Source: Tessaracoccus sp.
GTDB taxonomy: Bacteria; Actinomycetota; Actinomycetes; Propionibacteriales; Propionibacteriaceae
Length of the DNA: 64,000 nt
Direction of reading: 5' to 3'
Assembly: GCF_016714275.1 (NCBI RefSeq)
Contig: NZ_JADJNP010000004.1
Location: forward strand, 124,001 to 188,000
Positions 25,424-34,016 of the stretch are shown here, piece after piece; position 1 is the stretch's first letter, and each line of letters starts with the position of its first letter. The notes beneath the pieces were generated by a model. That model did no database searches. It had not been told where the DNA came from and was given only the letters and a program-made list of their open reading frames with translations. A program made the translations under genes and the position numbers.

Positions 25424-27142
25424 TCAGGCGAGGCGGAGGATGCGGGATTCCCAGGGGGCAAGGACCGACGGGTCCGGCTCCGGGTGGGTGCTGAGGACGA
25501 GGTCCGCGCCGGCGAGGTCCGGGAGGCCGTCGGGGACCCCCGCGGGGGTCGAGGAGCAGTTCGCCAGGACCAGGAGCGTGTCGTCGTCGAGGGTCCGGGT
25601 AAAGGCCCAGATCTGGTCGTGGTCCGGGAGGAGCAGCTCGAACCGGCCCTCCTGGACTGTCTTGTCTTCGTGACGCAGCCGGATCAGGGCCTGGTAGTGC
25701 GCGAACACGGAGCCGGGGTCGGCGAGCGCGGCCTGGGCGTTGATCTCGGTGTAGTTCGGGTTTGCCGCGTACCAAGGTGTGCCGGTGGTGAAGCCTGCGT
25801 GGTCGGTCGCGTCCCAGTGCACCGGGGTGCGGGCGTGGTCGCGGGACTTCGCGGCGAGCGAGCGCAGGATGTCCTCTTCGGGAATGCCGCGGGCGGTGGC
25901 CAGCCGGTGGTAGTTGAGCGACTCGACATCCTGGTAGTGGCCGATCTCGGTGAACGGGGAGTTCGTCATCCCGAACTCTTCGCCCTGGTACACGTACGGG
26001 GTGCCTTTGTGCAGGTGCAGCACTGTGGCAAGGGTCTTCGCGGAGTTCACGCGATGCTCCGGAGAGGTGTCGCCGAACCGGGACACCGCGCGGGGCTGGT
26101 CGTGGTTATCCCAGTACAGCGAGTTCCAGCCGGCCTCGGCCAGCCCTTCCTGCCAGTCGGCCAGGTTGCCCTTCAACGCAGGAAGGGGAAGCGGGGCGAT
26201 GTCCCACTTCGCCGCCCCGGGGACCTGGTCGAGGTGCATGTGTTCGAAGGTGAACACCATGTTCAGCTCGTGGCGGGCAGGATCCGTGATGCGCTGGGCG
26301 ACCTCGATGGTCGCGCCTGGTGTCTCGCCGACGGTGATGAGGTTGCGTTCGTCGAGGCCGACCTCGCGGTTCATCTCGGCCAGGAACTCGTCCAGTCGGG
26401 GGCCGTTGGCGATCTCCCCGAAGCTGGCCGAGTTGGGGTCCATCGCGCTACCCGAGACCAGTTCGGCGGGCTTCGAGATGAGGTTGATGACGTCCATCCG
26501 GAAGCCGTCGACGCCCCGGTCGACCCACCAGCGCATCATCTCGTACACAGCCTGACGCACCTCGGGGTTCTCCCAGTTCAGGTCCGGCTGACCGGGGCTG
26601 AAGATCCCGAGGTAGTACTCGCCGCTTGCCGGATCGTAGGTCCAGGCCGACGGCGCGAACGCCGCGGGCTTGTCGTCGGGTTCCGCGCCGGGAGTGCCGG
26701 GCTCAGCACCGGGGCGGGCGGGGCGCCAGTAGTACCAGTCGCGCTTCGGCGAAGCCGGGTCGCGGGACTCCTGGAACCACGCGTGCTGGTCCGAGGTGTG
26801 GTTCACCACGAGATCCATGACCAGCTTCATCCCCCGGGCATGCGTCTGGGCGATCAGCTCGTCGAGATCCTCGAGCGTACCGAACAGCGGATCGACGTCG
26901 CGGTAGTCGGAGATGTCGTACCCGTTGTCGACCTGCGGCGAGCGATACACCGGCGACAGCCACAACACGTCGACACCCAACTCGGACAGGTAGTCCAGCC
27001 GGGACGTGATGCCGGGGATGTCGCCGACGCCGTCGCCGTTCGAGTCCTGGAACGATCGCGGATAGATCTGATACACGACCGCAGACCGCCACCAGCCGTC
27101 GGGTCGATGAGACAGGGACGACTGGGTGCGGTCTGCGGTCAT
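25424..27142 (-). CDS. GH13 alpha-glucosidase, paralogue of the gene at 5067
   Basis: A 572-residue cytoplasmic GH13 enzyme. Catalytic residues are in GFRMDVINL, TVGETPG and DNHDQPRAV. It shares with the 5067 gene the N-terminal WWRSAVVYQIYPRSF block and the unusual GAEPGTPGAEPDD insert, so the two arose by duplication or were acquired from related sources. The start ATG follows GAAGGA. It lies between the CUT1 transporter and GH31, so it probably hydrolyses alpha-glucosides imported by that transporter. Confidence 0.93.
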   Translation of the reverse strand: MTADRTQSSLSHRPDGWWRSAVVYQIYPRSFQDSNGDGVGDIPGITSRLDYLSELGVDVLWLSPVYRSPQVDNGYDISDYRDVDPLFGTLEDLDELIAQTHARGMKLVMDLVVNHTSDQHAWFQESRDPASPKRDWYYWRPARPGAEPGTPGAEPDDKPAAFAPSAWTYDPASGEYYLGIFSPGQPDLNWENPEVRQAVYEMMRWWVDRGVDGFRMDVINLISKPAELVSGSAMDPNSASFGEIANGPRLDEFLAEMNREVGLDERNLITVGETPGATIEVAQRITDPARHELNMVFTFEHMHLDQVPGAAKWDIAPLPLPALKGNLADWQEGLAEAGWNSLYWDNHDQPRAVSRFGDTSPEHRVNSAKTLATVLHLHKGTPYVYQGEEFGMTNSPFTEIGHYQDVESLNYHRLATARGIPEEDILRSLAAKSRDHARTPVHWDATDHAGFTTGTPWYAANPNYTEINAQAALADPGSVFAHYQALIRLRHEDKTVQEGRFELLLPDHDQIWAFTRTLDDDTLLVLANCSSTPAGVPDGLPDLAGADLVLSTHPEPDPSVLAPWESRILRLA

Positions 27143-27170
27143 GGGTTTTCCTTCATGTTGTGGTCTGCCA

Positions 27171-27207
27171 CCCGGCTCCTGCGCTGTGGAACAGCACAGG
27201 AACCGGG
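27171..27207 (-). terminator. 17 bp hairpin after the transporter operon
   Basis: CCCGGCTCCTGCGCTGT pairs with ACAGCACAGGAACCGGG (two wobbles) around a 3-base loop. It lies in the 198 bp gap between the end of the permease operon and the GH13 start, in the leader of GH13. There is no T-run, so it could terminate or separate expression of the two units. Confidence 0.5.
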
Positions 27208-27301
27208 AGCGGGTCGCTACTGCCGTAGGTCGCCGATCGAGGTCTCGGAGCTTTCTTTCGCGGACTGCGGCTCCTTCGTCGCCGTGGCCTGGCTCAAGGA
27301 A

Positions 27302-27330
27302 CGGTGAGGCTCAACCAGCGGTGAGGCTCA
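27302..27330. repeat. 12 bp direct repeat CGGTGAGGCTCA, period 17
   Basis: Two identical copies (27302-27313 and 27319-27330) lie just downstream of the permease stop at 27341, upstream of the GH13 gene. This could be a paired regulator-binding site or a slippage product. Confidence 0.35.
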
Positions 27331-27340
27331 GCCTATTGGG

Positions 27341-28201
27341 TCAGCCCTTGACCGCGCCCTGGGTGACGCCTTCCATCACCCATCGCTGGGTGAAGAGGTA
27401 GGCGACGATGGCCGGCGCCATCGCCATCAGGTACGACGCGAAGCTCACGTTGTAGTTGTTGCTGAACTGCGTCTGGAACAGGTTCTGCCGCACCGGGAGG
27501 GTCTGCAGGGCAGGATCCGAGATGATCAGCGACGGCATCATGAAGTCGTTCCACGCATAGAGGAACGCGAAGATGCCCACCGTGGCGCTCATCGGGGCGA
27601 GGAGCGGGAAGATCAGCTTCCAGAACGTCTGCCACGTCGTCGCGCCGTCCATGCGGGCCGACTCCTCCAGCTCCAGGGGAATCGAGCGCAGGAACGCGGT
27701 GAACAGCAGCACGCTGAAGCTGAGCTGGAACATCGTCGCCAGGATGACCACCCCGAAGGGGTTGTCGAGCCCGAACCGGCCGGTCAGCTGGATCTGCGGG
27801 AGCGCCACGACGGGGAACGGGATGAACATCGCGGCCAGCAGGTAGAAGAACGACCAGCGGAAGAGCCGACGATCCCAGTTGCGCACGATCGCATAGGACG
27901 CGAACGCGGCGAGGAAGATCGTGAACACCACGGTGCCCGCGGTGACGAACAGTGAGATGCCCGCGCCGACCGGGAACTTGGTGAGGTTCCAGGCCTCGAT
28001 GAAGCCGTCGATGGAGATCGGCGATGGGAACGAGAACGCGTTGCCGTCGACCGCCTGCGACGTCGTCTTGAATGCCATCGAGATGGTCACGTACAGCGGG
28101 AGCAGCACCGTGACCGCGCACAGGATCAGGATGATGGTGCCGGACCAGTTGACCCGCTCCATCTTCATGTTGAGCTTCGTGGGAAGTGTCTGCGTCGACA
28201 T
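27341..28201 (-). CDS. Sugar ABC transporter permease, MalG-like
   Basis: A 286-residue CUT1 permease with six spans and the EAA loop EESARMDGATTWQTFWKLIFPLL. The C-terminal GVTQGAVKG is standard for the family. The ATG overlaps the previous stop by one base (TGATG). It forms the channel with the 28201-29109 subunit. Confidence 0.93.
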   Translation of the reverse strand: MSTQTLPTKLNMKMERVNWSGTIILILCAVTVLLPLYVTISMAFKTTSQAVDGNAFSFPSPISIDGFIEAWNLTKFPVGAGISLFVTAGTVVFTIFLAAFASYAIVRNWDRRLFRWSFFYLLAAMFIPFPVVALPQIQLTGRFGLDNPFGVVILATMFQLSFSVLLFTAFLRSIPLELEESARMDGATTWQTFWKLIFPLLAPMSATVGIFAFLYAWNDFMMPSLIISDPALQTLPVRQNLFQTQFSNNYNVSFASYLMAMAPAIVAYLFTQRWVMEGVTQGAVKG

Positions 28202-29109
28202 CAGAATGCGTTCCTTCCACGCGTCAGCGACAGCTGGAGGACAGAGATGAGGATGGCCACGATGAAGAAGATCGTCGCGTTCGCCATCTGGTAGGCGTAG
28301 TCGCCGCCGTTGAAGCCCGTGATGATCGTCATCGCGACGCTTCGGGTTGCGGTACCCGGGCCGCCGTTGGTGAGGCCGACGATGATGTCGTAGGCGTTCA
28401 GGAAGCCCTTGAAGCCGAGGATGAAGTTGATCACCACGTACCCGGCCACCAGCGGAACGGTGATGCGGGTGAGCTGCTGGAACTTCGTGGCGCCGTCGAT
28501 GTCGGCCGCCTCGTACACGTCGCCGGGCACGGAGAGCAGGCCGGCGATGTAGATCAGCAGCGTGCCGGGGATCGCCTGCCATGCGGTGACGGCGACGATC
28601 GCGGTCCAGGCCAGGTCAGGGTTGGCGAGGATGCTGGTCTGCAGGAACTCGATCCCCAGCGCCGTCCCCACGGCGGGGAGCGAGTTGGAGAACAGGAAGT
28701 TGAAGACGTAGGCGATGATGATGCCGGAGATCACCATCGGGATCACGAAGATGGTCCGCAACCCCGTCTTGAACCGGACGCGGGACGTCAACCCCACCGC
28801 CAGCATGAACGCGATCGCGTTCACCACGATCACCGTGGCGATCGAGAAGCCGAAGGTGAACAGGTAGCTCTGCAGGATGGCGGGGTCGCTGAAGGCGGCG
28901 ACGTAGTTGGTCAGCCCGTTGAAGCTCCAGGTGCCGATGCCGATCGAGTCGGTGAAGCTGAAGAAGATGCCGATGATGCCCGGGATCGTGATGGCGAGCG
29001 TGAAGAGGATCAGGCTCGGCACCAGGAACAGGTAATAGATCGGCTCGACGCGGCGCTTGGCGCGGCGCACCTTCTGGCCGCCGACGACCTCAGTCGTTGT
29101 CGTGCTCAT
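28201..29109 (-). CDS. Sugar ABC transporter permease, MalF-like
   Basis: A 302-residue permease. A charged N-terminus (RRAKRRVEP) precedes six spans. The EAA loop is YEAADIDGATKFQQLTRITVPLV, and the NGGPGTATRS motif near the C-terminus is typical of MalF-type subunits. It starts one base after the stop of the binding protein, so the three genes form one operon without an ATPase. Confidence 0.93.
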   Translation of the reverse strand: MSTTTTEVVGGQKVRRAKRRVEPIYYLFLVPSLILFTLAITIPGIIGIFFSFTDSIGIGTWSFNGLTNYVAAFSDPAILQSYLFTFGFSIATVIVVNAIAFMLAVGLTSRVRFKTGLRTIFVIPMVISGIIIAYVFNFLFSNSLPAVGTALGIEFLQTSILANPDLAWTAIVAVTAWQAIPGTLLIYIAGLLSVPGDVYEAADIDGATKFQQLTRITVPLVAGYVVINFILGFKGFLNAYDIIVGLTNGGPGTATRSVAMTIITGFNGGDYAYQMANATIFFIVAILISVLQLSLTRGRNAF

Positions 29110-29110
29110 G

Positions 29111-30400
29111 TCAGGAGTCCTTCCTCACCGGGGCGCGGAACGCGAGACGGGCCCAGTCGGCGTCCATCGTCGCGAGGTACGTTCCGGCGTTGCCGCCGAG
29201 CGCAATGGCCTGCGCGTAGTTGAACACCGGGATCGTCTTGGGGACGAGCACGGAAGGGCCTTGATAGATCCGGCCGGCGTCGATGTACTCGATCATTCCC
29301 TCGATCCGCGGGTCGTTCGGCGCGGGGGCGGTCGTGGTGGGGGTGAACCCGAGCTGCGACGCGTTGTACGCCTCGATGTTCTCGGGCAGGAAGAGGTACT
29401 CAAGGAAGTCGCGCGCGGCCTCCTGGTGCTTCGAGCCCTCGGGGATCATCGCGGCGAGGTCGAGGTTGACGCGCACCTTGAGGTCGGCGTCGCTGCCGGT
29501 CATCGGCAGCGGGAAGGTGCCGAGTTCGAGGTCCGGCGAGGTCTTCGCGATCTCGCTGAAGGCCCACGGACCCTGCAGGTACATGGCGGCCTGGCCCTTG
29601 GCGAAGGCCAGGTTGCCGTCGTTGTAGCCGCGGCTGGCCGCGTCCTTGTTGATGTAGGAACCCAGCAGCTCCTGCATCTTGTCCATCGGGTCCGCGAAGT
29701 CCTTCTGGAACGATGTCGCCGAGTTGGGGCCGACGTCGGCACCCTGCGCCGCGAGGTTGTCAAAGAAGTCGAGCACGTCGATCGAGCCGCCGACCGTGTA
29801 GTCGAACCAGCCCTGGCCGACCGTCCAGTCATCCTTCAGCGTGGCGTAGAACGGCGTGATCCCCGCGTCCTGGAGCTTCTTACAGACAGCGAGGAGCTCG
29901 TCCCACGTCTTCGGGACCGCGAGGCCGTTGGCCTCGAAGATCTCCTTGTTGTAGATCACCGACGCGGCCATGACCGAATACGGCAGGGCGCTCTGACGCC
30001 CCTCGCAGACGCCGTACTGGTCGAGGAGCGGCTGGTACGACTCTTTCATCTGCGACGCGGCGGTCGTGTCGCCGAGGTCGGTCAGCGTGCAGCGATCGAC
30101 GAAGCGCGCGACCTCCATGTTGTAGTTCGCCAGCATGAGATCCGGCGGGTTGCCACGCACGAAGCTGGCCGAGACGACATCGACACCCGAGGTGTCGATG
30201 TTGACCTGAACCTTGTCCTGCGAGGCGTTGTACTTCGCGACCACATCGGTCATGAACTCGATGGCCTCGCGCTTGCTGAACGTGAACCGCACGGGCTCAC
30301 GCCCGTCGCCCACGGAGCAGCCCGCAAGGCCTGCGCTGACGAGTGTCAGCGCCAAGGAGCCCGCGACGAGGCGCGCCACCTTTTTTGCTTTGACAGACAC
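29111..30400 (-). CDS. Sugar ABC transporter solute-binding lipoprotein
   Basis: A 429-residue SBP_bac_1 family lipoprotein. The signal has a basic start (VKAKKVARL) and lipobox LAGC. GTG 30400 has GAGGGG at suitable spacing; the longer frame from 30430 lacks this and would add ten residues before the signal. The mature protein shows the usual features (YNASQDKVQVNIDTSG, MAASVIYNKEIFEANGL, FAKGQAAMYLQGPWAF). With GH31, GH13 and GH36 nearby, it probably binds alpha-glucosides or alpha-galactosides. Confidence 0.9.
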   Translation of the reverse strand: MSVKAKKVARLVAGSLALTLVSAGLAGCSVGDGREPVRFTFSKREAIEFMTDVVAKYNASQDKVQVNIDTSGVDVVSASFVRGNPPDLMLANYNMEVARFVDRCTLTDLGDTTAASQMKESYQPLLDQYGVCEGRQSALPYSVMAASVIYNKEIFEANGLAVPKTWDELLAVCKKLQDAGITPFYATLKDDWTVGQGWFDYTVGGSIDVLDFFDNLAAQGADVGPNSATSFQKDFADPMDKMQELLGSYINKDAASRGYNDGNLAFAKGQAAMYLQGPWAFSEIAKTSPDLELGTFPLPMTGSDADLKVRVNLDLAAMIPEGSKHQEAARDFLEYLFLPENIEAYNASQLGFTPTTTAPAPNDPRIEGMIEYIDAGRIYQGPSVLVPKTIPVFNYAQAIALGGNAGTYLATMDADWARLAFRAPVRKDS

Positions 30401-30424
30401 CTTTGTCCCCTCGTTGGAGAATAC

Positions 30425-30440
30425 GCTCACTAAATTGAGC
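30425..30440. promoter_or_regulatory. Inverted repeat GCTCA-N6-TGAGC, candidate operator
   Basis: This inverted repeat lies between the binding-protein gene (minus) and the ROK gene (plus). The arms are perfect and the centre AT-rich. The position fits an operator controlling the transporter operon, the ROK gene, or both. Confidence 0.45.
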
Positions 30441-30505
30441 CGCCGGAGAAAATCCGACTCGGGTTATAGTGCCTCAAAGTCCGCTATGTGGTCAAGGGGG
30501 TGGAC

Positions 30506-31768
30506 GTGGAGTACGAGCACCACACGCGGCACCGCGCGAGCACCGCGGATGTTCTCGGGTTCGCCTGGAACACAGACGTCTTCCGTGCCGACCACGTCAT
30601 GGCCGCCCTCGGGCTCACTCGCTCGACCGCGCTCTCCGCGCTCGACGCGCTCATCGACATCGGCCTTGTCACCGAGCTGCCGAACTCCGCCACCGAGCGC
30701 AATCGGATGGGACGGCCCGCGCGCCGTTTCGAGCTCAACGGCGACGCGGGCGTCGTGATCGGGATCGACGCAGGAAACCGTCGCTTCACGGCGATCGCCG
30801 CAGACCTCACCGGCCGTGTCCTCGCGGAGGAGCACCTCGACATCCGTGGCTATCTGAACGCCGACGACCTGCCCTATCCCGACGCCGATCCGGAGGAGCG
30901 CCTGGCGGCCGCCCTGCGGGTCATCGACGCGGTGCTGGCCGCGACGAGGAGGACCCGGACGGACGTCGTCGGGGTCGGGGTGGGGATACCGGCCCCGGTC
31001 GACGGCGACGGCGAGTCGCCGCCGCACGAGTCGGGGTTCTGGCAGTACATGAACGCGGGGCTACGGCGCCTCCTCGCCGAGGAGTTCCCCGCCGTGCGGG
31101 TGGAGAACGACGCCGCGCTGGCGGCAATCGCGGAGAGCAGCCTCGGTGAGGCGCGCGGCTGCGACGACTTCGTCGCCGTGCTGGGTGGCCGACGACTCGG
31201 CTCCGGGGTGTTCATGGAAGGTCGGCTCGTCCGCGGCGCCCGGGGCGCCGTCGGCGAGCTCGGAGGACTGACCTACATCACAGACGTCGGGGGCTCGTGG
31301 GGTTTGGGCTACCTGGCGGAGAAGTGGGTCCGAGATGCGCTGGAAGGCGGGCTGATTCCCGCCGATCATCCCTGGGCGATGCTGCCGACAGGGGAGGGAC
31401 TCACCGCCGAGGTGCTGCTCGCGCATGCCAGTCTCTCCGACCCCGTTACCCGACCCCTGATCGAGGACCTGGGCTTGAGGCTCGGGCGGATCAGTCGGGT
31501 CGTCGGATACTTCTACGATCCGGAGCGGATCATCGTGTGCGGCGCTGTCGCGCCCGCCCTCGGCGAGGTCATCGAGATCGCGCAGCGCCACGTGGACCGC
31601 GAGTCGGAGTTGCCACCGCCGGAGATGGTCGCTTCGCAGCTGGGCGGCGACGTCGTTTCGCTCGGCGCGGTGTCCGCGGCTCGGGAGGCCGCGCTCGAGG
31701 TCGTGCTCCCGCTGCTCACCGCCCGTCGCAACGGCGCAGGCGGACCAGGATCACTCGCTCGGGCATGA
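30506..31768 (+). CDS. ROK-family transcriptional regulator
   Basis: A protein of about 420 residues. The N-terminal winged helix (FRADHVMAALGLTRSTALSALDALI; wing GRPARRF) is followed by a ROK fold with GIDAGNRRFTAIAADLTG and ENDAALAAIAE. The metal/sugar motif normally reading GExGH appears as GELGGL without the His, so kinase activity is unlikely and it is a pure regulator. GTG 30506 has AAGGGGG five bases upstream. It is divergent from the sugar transporter operon. Its last 53 bases overlap the 3' end of the oppositely oriented GH36 gene. Confidence 0.88.
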   Translation: MEYEHHTRHRASTADVLGFAWNTDVFRADHVMAALGLTRSTALSALDALIDIGLVTELPNSATERNRMGRPARRFELNGDAGVVIGIDAGNRRFTAIAADLTGRVLAEEHLDIRGYLNADDLPYPDADPEERLAAALRVIDAVLAATRRTRTDVVGVGVGIPAPVDGDGESPPHESGFWQYMNAGLRRLLAEEFPAVRVENDAALAAIAESSLGEARGCDDFVAVLGGRRLGSGVFMEGRLVRGARGAVGELGGLTYITDVGGSWGLGYLAEKWVRDALEGGLIPADHPWAMLPTGEGLTAEVLLAHASLSDPVTRPLIEDLGLRLGRISRVVGYFYDPERIIVCGAVAPALGEVIEIAQRHVDRESELPPPEMVASQLGGDVVSLGAVSAAREAALEVVLPLLTARRNGAGGPGSLARA

Positions 31769-33905
31769 GGTCGGGGAAGCGGAGGCCGACGTCGCTGAGC
31801 ACCCGTCCGGGCAGCGTGACGCCCTCCGGCCACCACCCCCACGACCCCGGGAACGGCGACGCGATCTCGGCGGACGGGATGCCGTCGGGGAGGAGCTCCG
31901 TGAGACGGTAATCGGCCTCCGGGGCCAGGCCGGGCAGCACGACGGCGGGGCCGGGGCGCACCGGCGATGTCGCCACCCGCATGAGACTGAACACGGCGTC
32001 GTCCTTGTCCGAGGAGACCACGCCGTGGACGCTCCAGCCCGCGTCGGGGTGATCCACGTGGACGACCCGGCCGGTGTGCAGCAGCGGGCGAAGCTCCTTG
32101 TGCAGCGCGATCCACGACGCGAGATCGGCTCGTTCCTGAGCGGAGGCCTCGAGCAGATTCCACTCGACGCCCATGTGGCTGAACAGCGCGGTGGACGCGC
32201 GGACGGCGAGGTTGAGCGTACGGCCCGTGGTGTGCGACTCCGTGGAGGCGATGTGAGATCCGACCAGCTCGGGAGGCAGGAGGAGCGACGTGCCGGCCTC
32301 GATCTGCTGGCGCTCGATCGGGTCGATGCAGTCTGAGGCCCAGACCCGGACCGCCAGCTCCATGATCCCGAGGTCGATCCGGGCGCCGCCGCCTGCGCAC
32401 GACTCGATCTCCAGGCCGGGATGCTCCGCGAGGAGCGTCCCCATCAGACGGTAGGTGGCGAGGGTCTGGGCGTGATACGCGGGCCGGCCGGTCAGTGGAG
32501 ACACCGCCTCGTAGAGGTCCCGGTTGAAGTCCCACTTGATGAAGTCGATCTTCGTGTCGGCGAGCACGCGCCGCATCTGCCCGAGCACGTGCGCGAACGC
32601 CGCCGGGTTGGTCAGGTCGAGCACGTGCTGGGTGCGCGCCTCCTGGGGGCGGTGCGAGCGCGGCGACAGGATCCACTCGGGATGCGCGCGGGCCGCGTCG
32701 GAGTCGAGGTTGATCATCTCCGGCTCGAACCAGAGGCCGAACTCCATCCCGCGTGCGTGCACCGCGTCGGCGAGCGGGGCCAGGCCGTGGGGCCAGACCT
32801 CGTCCGAGACGACCCAGTCGCCAAGGCCGGAGGTGTCGCTGCGCCGTGACCCGTACCAGCCGTCGTCCAGCACGAAGCGCTCCGCGCCGGACTCGGCCGC
32901 GACGTCGGCGAGTTGCAGGAGCCGGTCGAGCGAGTGGTCGAAGTAGACGGCCTCCCACGCGTTGAAGGTTACGGGCCGCGGCGTCGTCGGATGGTTCGGC
33001 CTGGTGCGCACGTAGTCGTGGACACGGGCGGCGGCGCCGTCGAGTCCTTCGCCCCAGGTTGCGATGAGCCAGGGGGTCGCGTAGGACTCGCCATGGGCGA
33101 GGACGACCTCTCCGGGCATCAGCAGTTCGCCGCCGATCAGCGCGTTCTGGCCGAGGACGTTGCGCTCCGCGATGGTGCGGGTGTTGCCCGACCATGCCAC
33201 GTGTACGTAGTGCGCAGAGCCGCGGTTCCAGCCGGTTCCCGGCGTGCACGTGCCGTGGATGGTCGACCCGGCGTGGGCGCGCGCCACGCGGACGGACTGC
33301 TCGTGCGCGCCGATCGTGAACTCGTGGAACGCGATGGCCCGCTCGCGCAGGTGGTGCCCGGACTGGTCGATGATCTGTGTCTCGGCCGCCGGCACGGGGA
33401 GGGCGAGCAGGAGGGAGTCGACGGCGTAGCCGCCCGCACCACGGTTGGTGAGCTCGGTGCGGGCTCGCAGCAGGCCGGAGGCAGCGAGGCGCAGTTCGAT
33501 CACGAGGTCGAGGTCGGCCTCGTCGTCGTGGGCCGTGAGCCGGACGTCCGACGGCGCTCCTTCCGTACCGTCGGCGGCGAGCACCTCGATTCCGACGGGG
33601 CGAAAGGCCGAGAACTGGCCCAGGCCCCCGCGCGAGCCGACGAGGCCCGGCGTTCCGAGCCAGCCCTCTGCCTGGGAGGGGACGAGGGAGAGCCGTGGGG
33701 GGACGTCGGCGCAGCCGGAGACGACGCCGACGCGCGTCTCCGCCCAGGCCGCGAGGGTGGCGAGAGACTGGTGTCCGAGGTCGGCTCCCCAGTACAGGAT
33801 CTCCGCCAGCGACGAGCCGGGGCAGTTGACGACGACTGACGTCCCGCCTGCGCGCAGGTGAAGCTGGCGCGCTTCCGTGGGTTCCGTTGCCGCGTGATGG
33901 GTCAT
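31716..33905 (-). CDS. GH36 alpha-galactosidase
   Basis: A 729-residue enzyme. An N-terminal beta-supersandwich precedes the barrel, with nucleophile Asp in FIKWDFNRD and acid/base Asp in WASDCID. GGGARIDLG and RAHPEWI blocks are also typical. It removes alpha-1,6-galactose from raffinose-family sugars or melibiose in the cytoplasm. ATG 33905 follows AAGGGA; the frame stays open far upstream, but that extension is antisense to the ROK gene and is not part of the protein. No signal peptide. Confidence 0.93.
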   Translation of the reverse strand: MTHHAATEPTEARQLHLRAGGTSVVVNCPGSSLAEILYWGADLGHQSLATLAAWAETRVGVVSGCADVPPRLSLVPSQAEGWLGTPGLVGSRGGLGQFSAFRPVGIEVLAADGTEGAPSDVRLTAHDDEADLDLVIELRLAASGLLRARTELTNRGAGGYAVDSLLLALPVPAAETQIIDQSGHHLRERAIAFHEFTIGAHEQSVRVARAHAGSTIHGTCTPGTGWNRGSAHYVHVAWSGNTRTIAERNVLGQNALIGGELLMPGEVVLAHGESYATPWLIATWGEGLDGAAARVHDYVRTRPNHPTTPRPVTFNAWEAVYFDHSLDRLLQLADVAAESGAERFVLDDGWYGSRRSDTSGLGDWVVSDEVWPHGLAPLADAVHARGMEFGLWFEPEMINLDSDAARAHPEWILSPRSHRPQEARTQHVLDLTNPAAFAHVLGQMRRVLADTKIDFIKWDFNRDLYEAVSPLTGRPAYHAQTLATYRLMGTLLAEHPGLEIESCAGGGARIDLGIMELAVRVWASDCIDPIERQQIEAGTSLLLPPELVGSHIASTESHTTGRTLNLAVRASTALFSHMGVEWNLLEASAQERADLASWIALHKELRPLLHTGRVVHVDHPDAGWSVHGVVSSDKDDAVFSLMRVATSPVRPGPAVVLPGLAPEADYRLTELLPDGIPSAEIASPFPGSWGWWPEGVTLPGRVLSDVGLRFPDLMPERVILVRLRRCDGR

Positions 33906-33954
33906 GGTTTCGTCCCTTTTCGTCGTGCTGCCAAGAGCAGTGGGGGCAAGCTTA

Positions 33955-33983
33955 CCTAATAACTCTGTCGCAAAGATAATAGG
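33955..33983. promoter_or_regulatory. Inverted repeat between GH36 and ROK genes
   Basis: CCTAATAAC and GATAATAGG (7 of 9 positions complementary) flank an 11-base spacer in the 111 bp divergent gap. Likely operator of the adjacent ROK regulator for the alpha-galactosidase. Confidence 0.4.
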
Positions 33984-34004
33984 GGTCCGGCGTTCCCTCC
34001 CTGC

Positions 34005-34010
34005 CATAAT
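34005..34010 (+). promoter_or_regulatory. -10 box for a leaderless ROK gene
   Basis: CATAAT ends six bases before GTG 34017 and no SD is visible, so the transcript likely begins at the start codon. I see no convincing -35. Confidence 0.45.
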
Positions 34011-34016
34011 CGGGGG

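Noticed and set aside
24182..27307. A plus-strand open frame of more than 1000 codons
   Set aside because: It is antisense to the GH31 and GH13 genes, Arg/Val/Gly-rich and without domains; a by-product of high GC.
30401..30430. GTG 30430 as start of the solute-binding protein
   Set aside because: No SD, and it adds ten residues before a normal signal peptide; GTG 30400 has GAGGGG upstream.
33951..33961. Half of a DtxR-like box (GCTTACCTAA)
   Set aside because: The left half does not match and the neighbouring genes are for sugar use, not iron.
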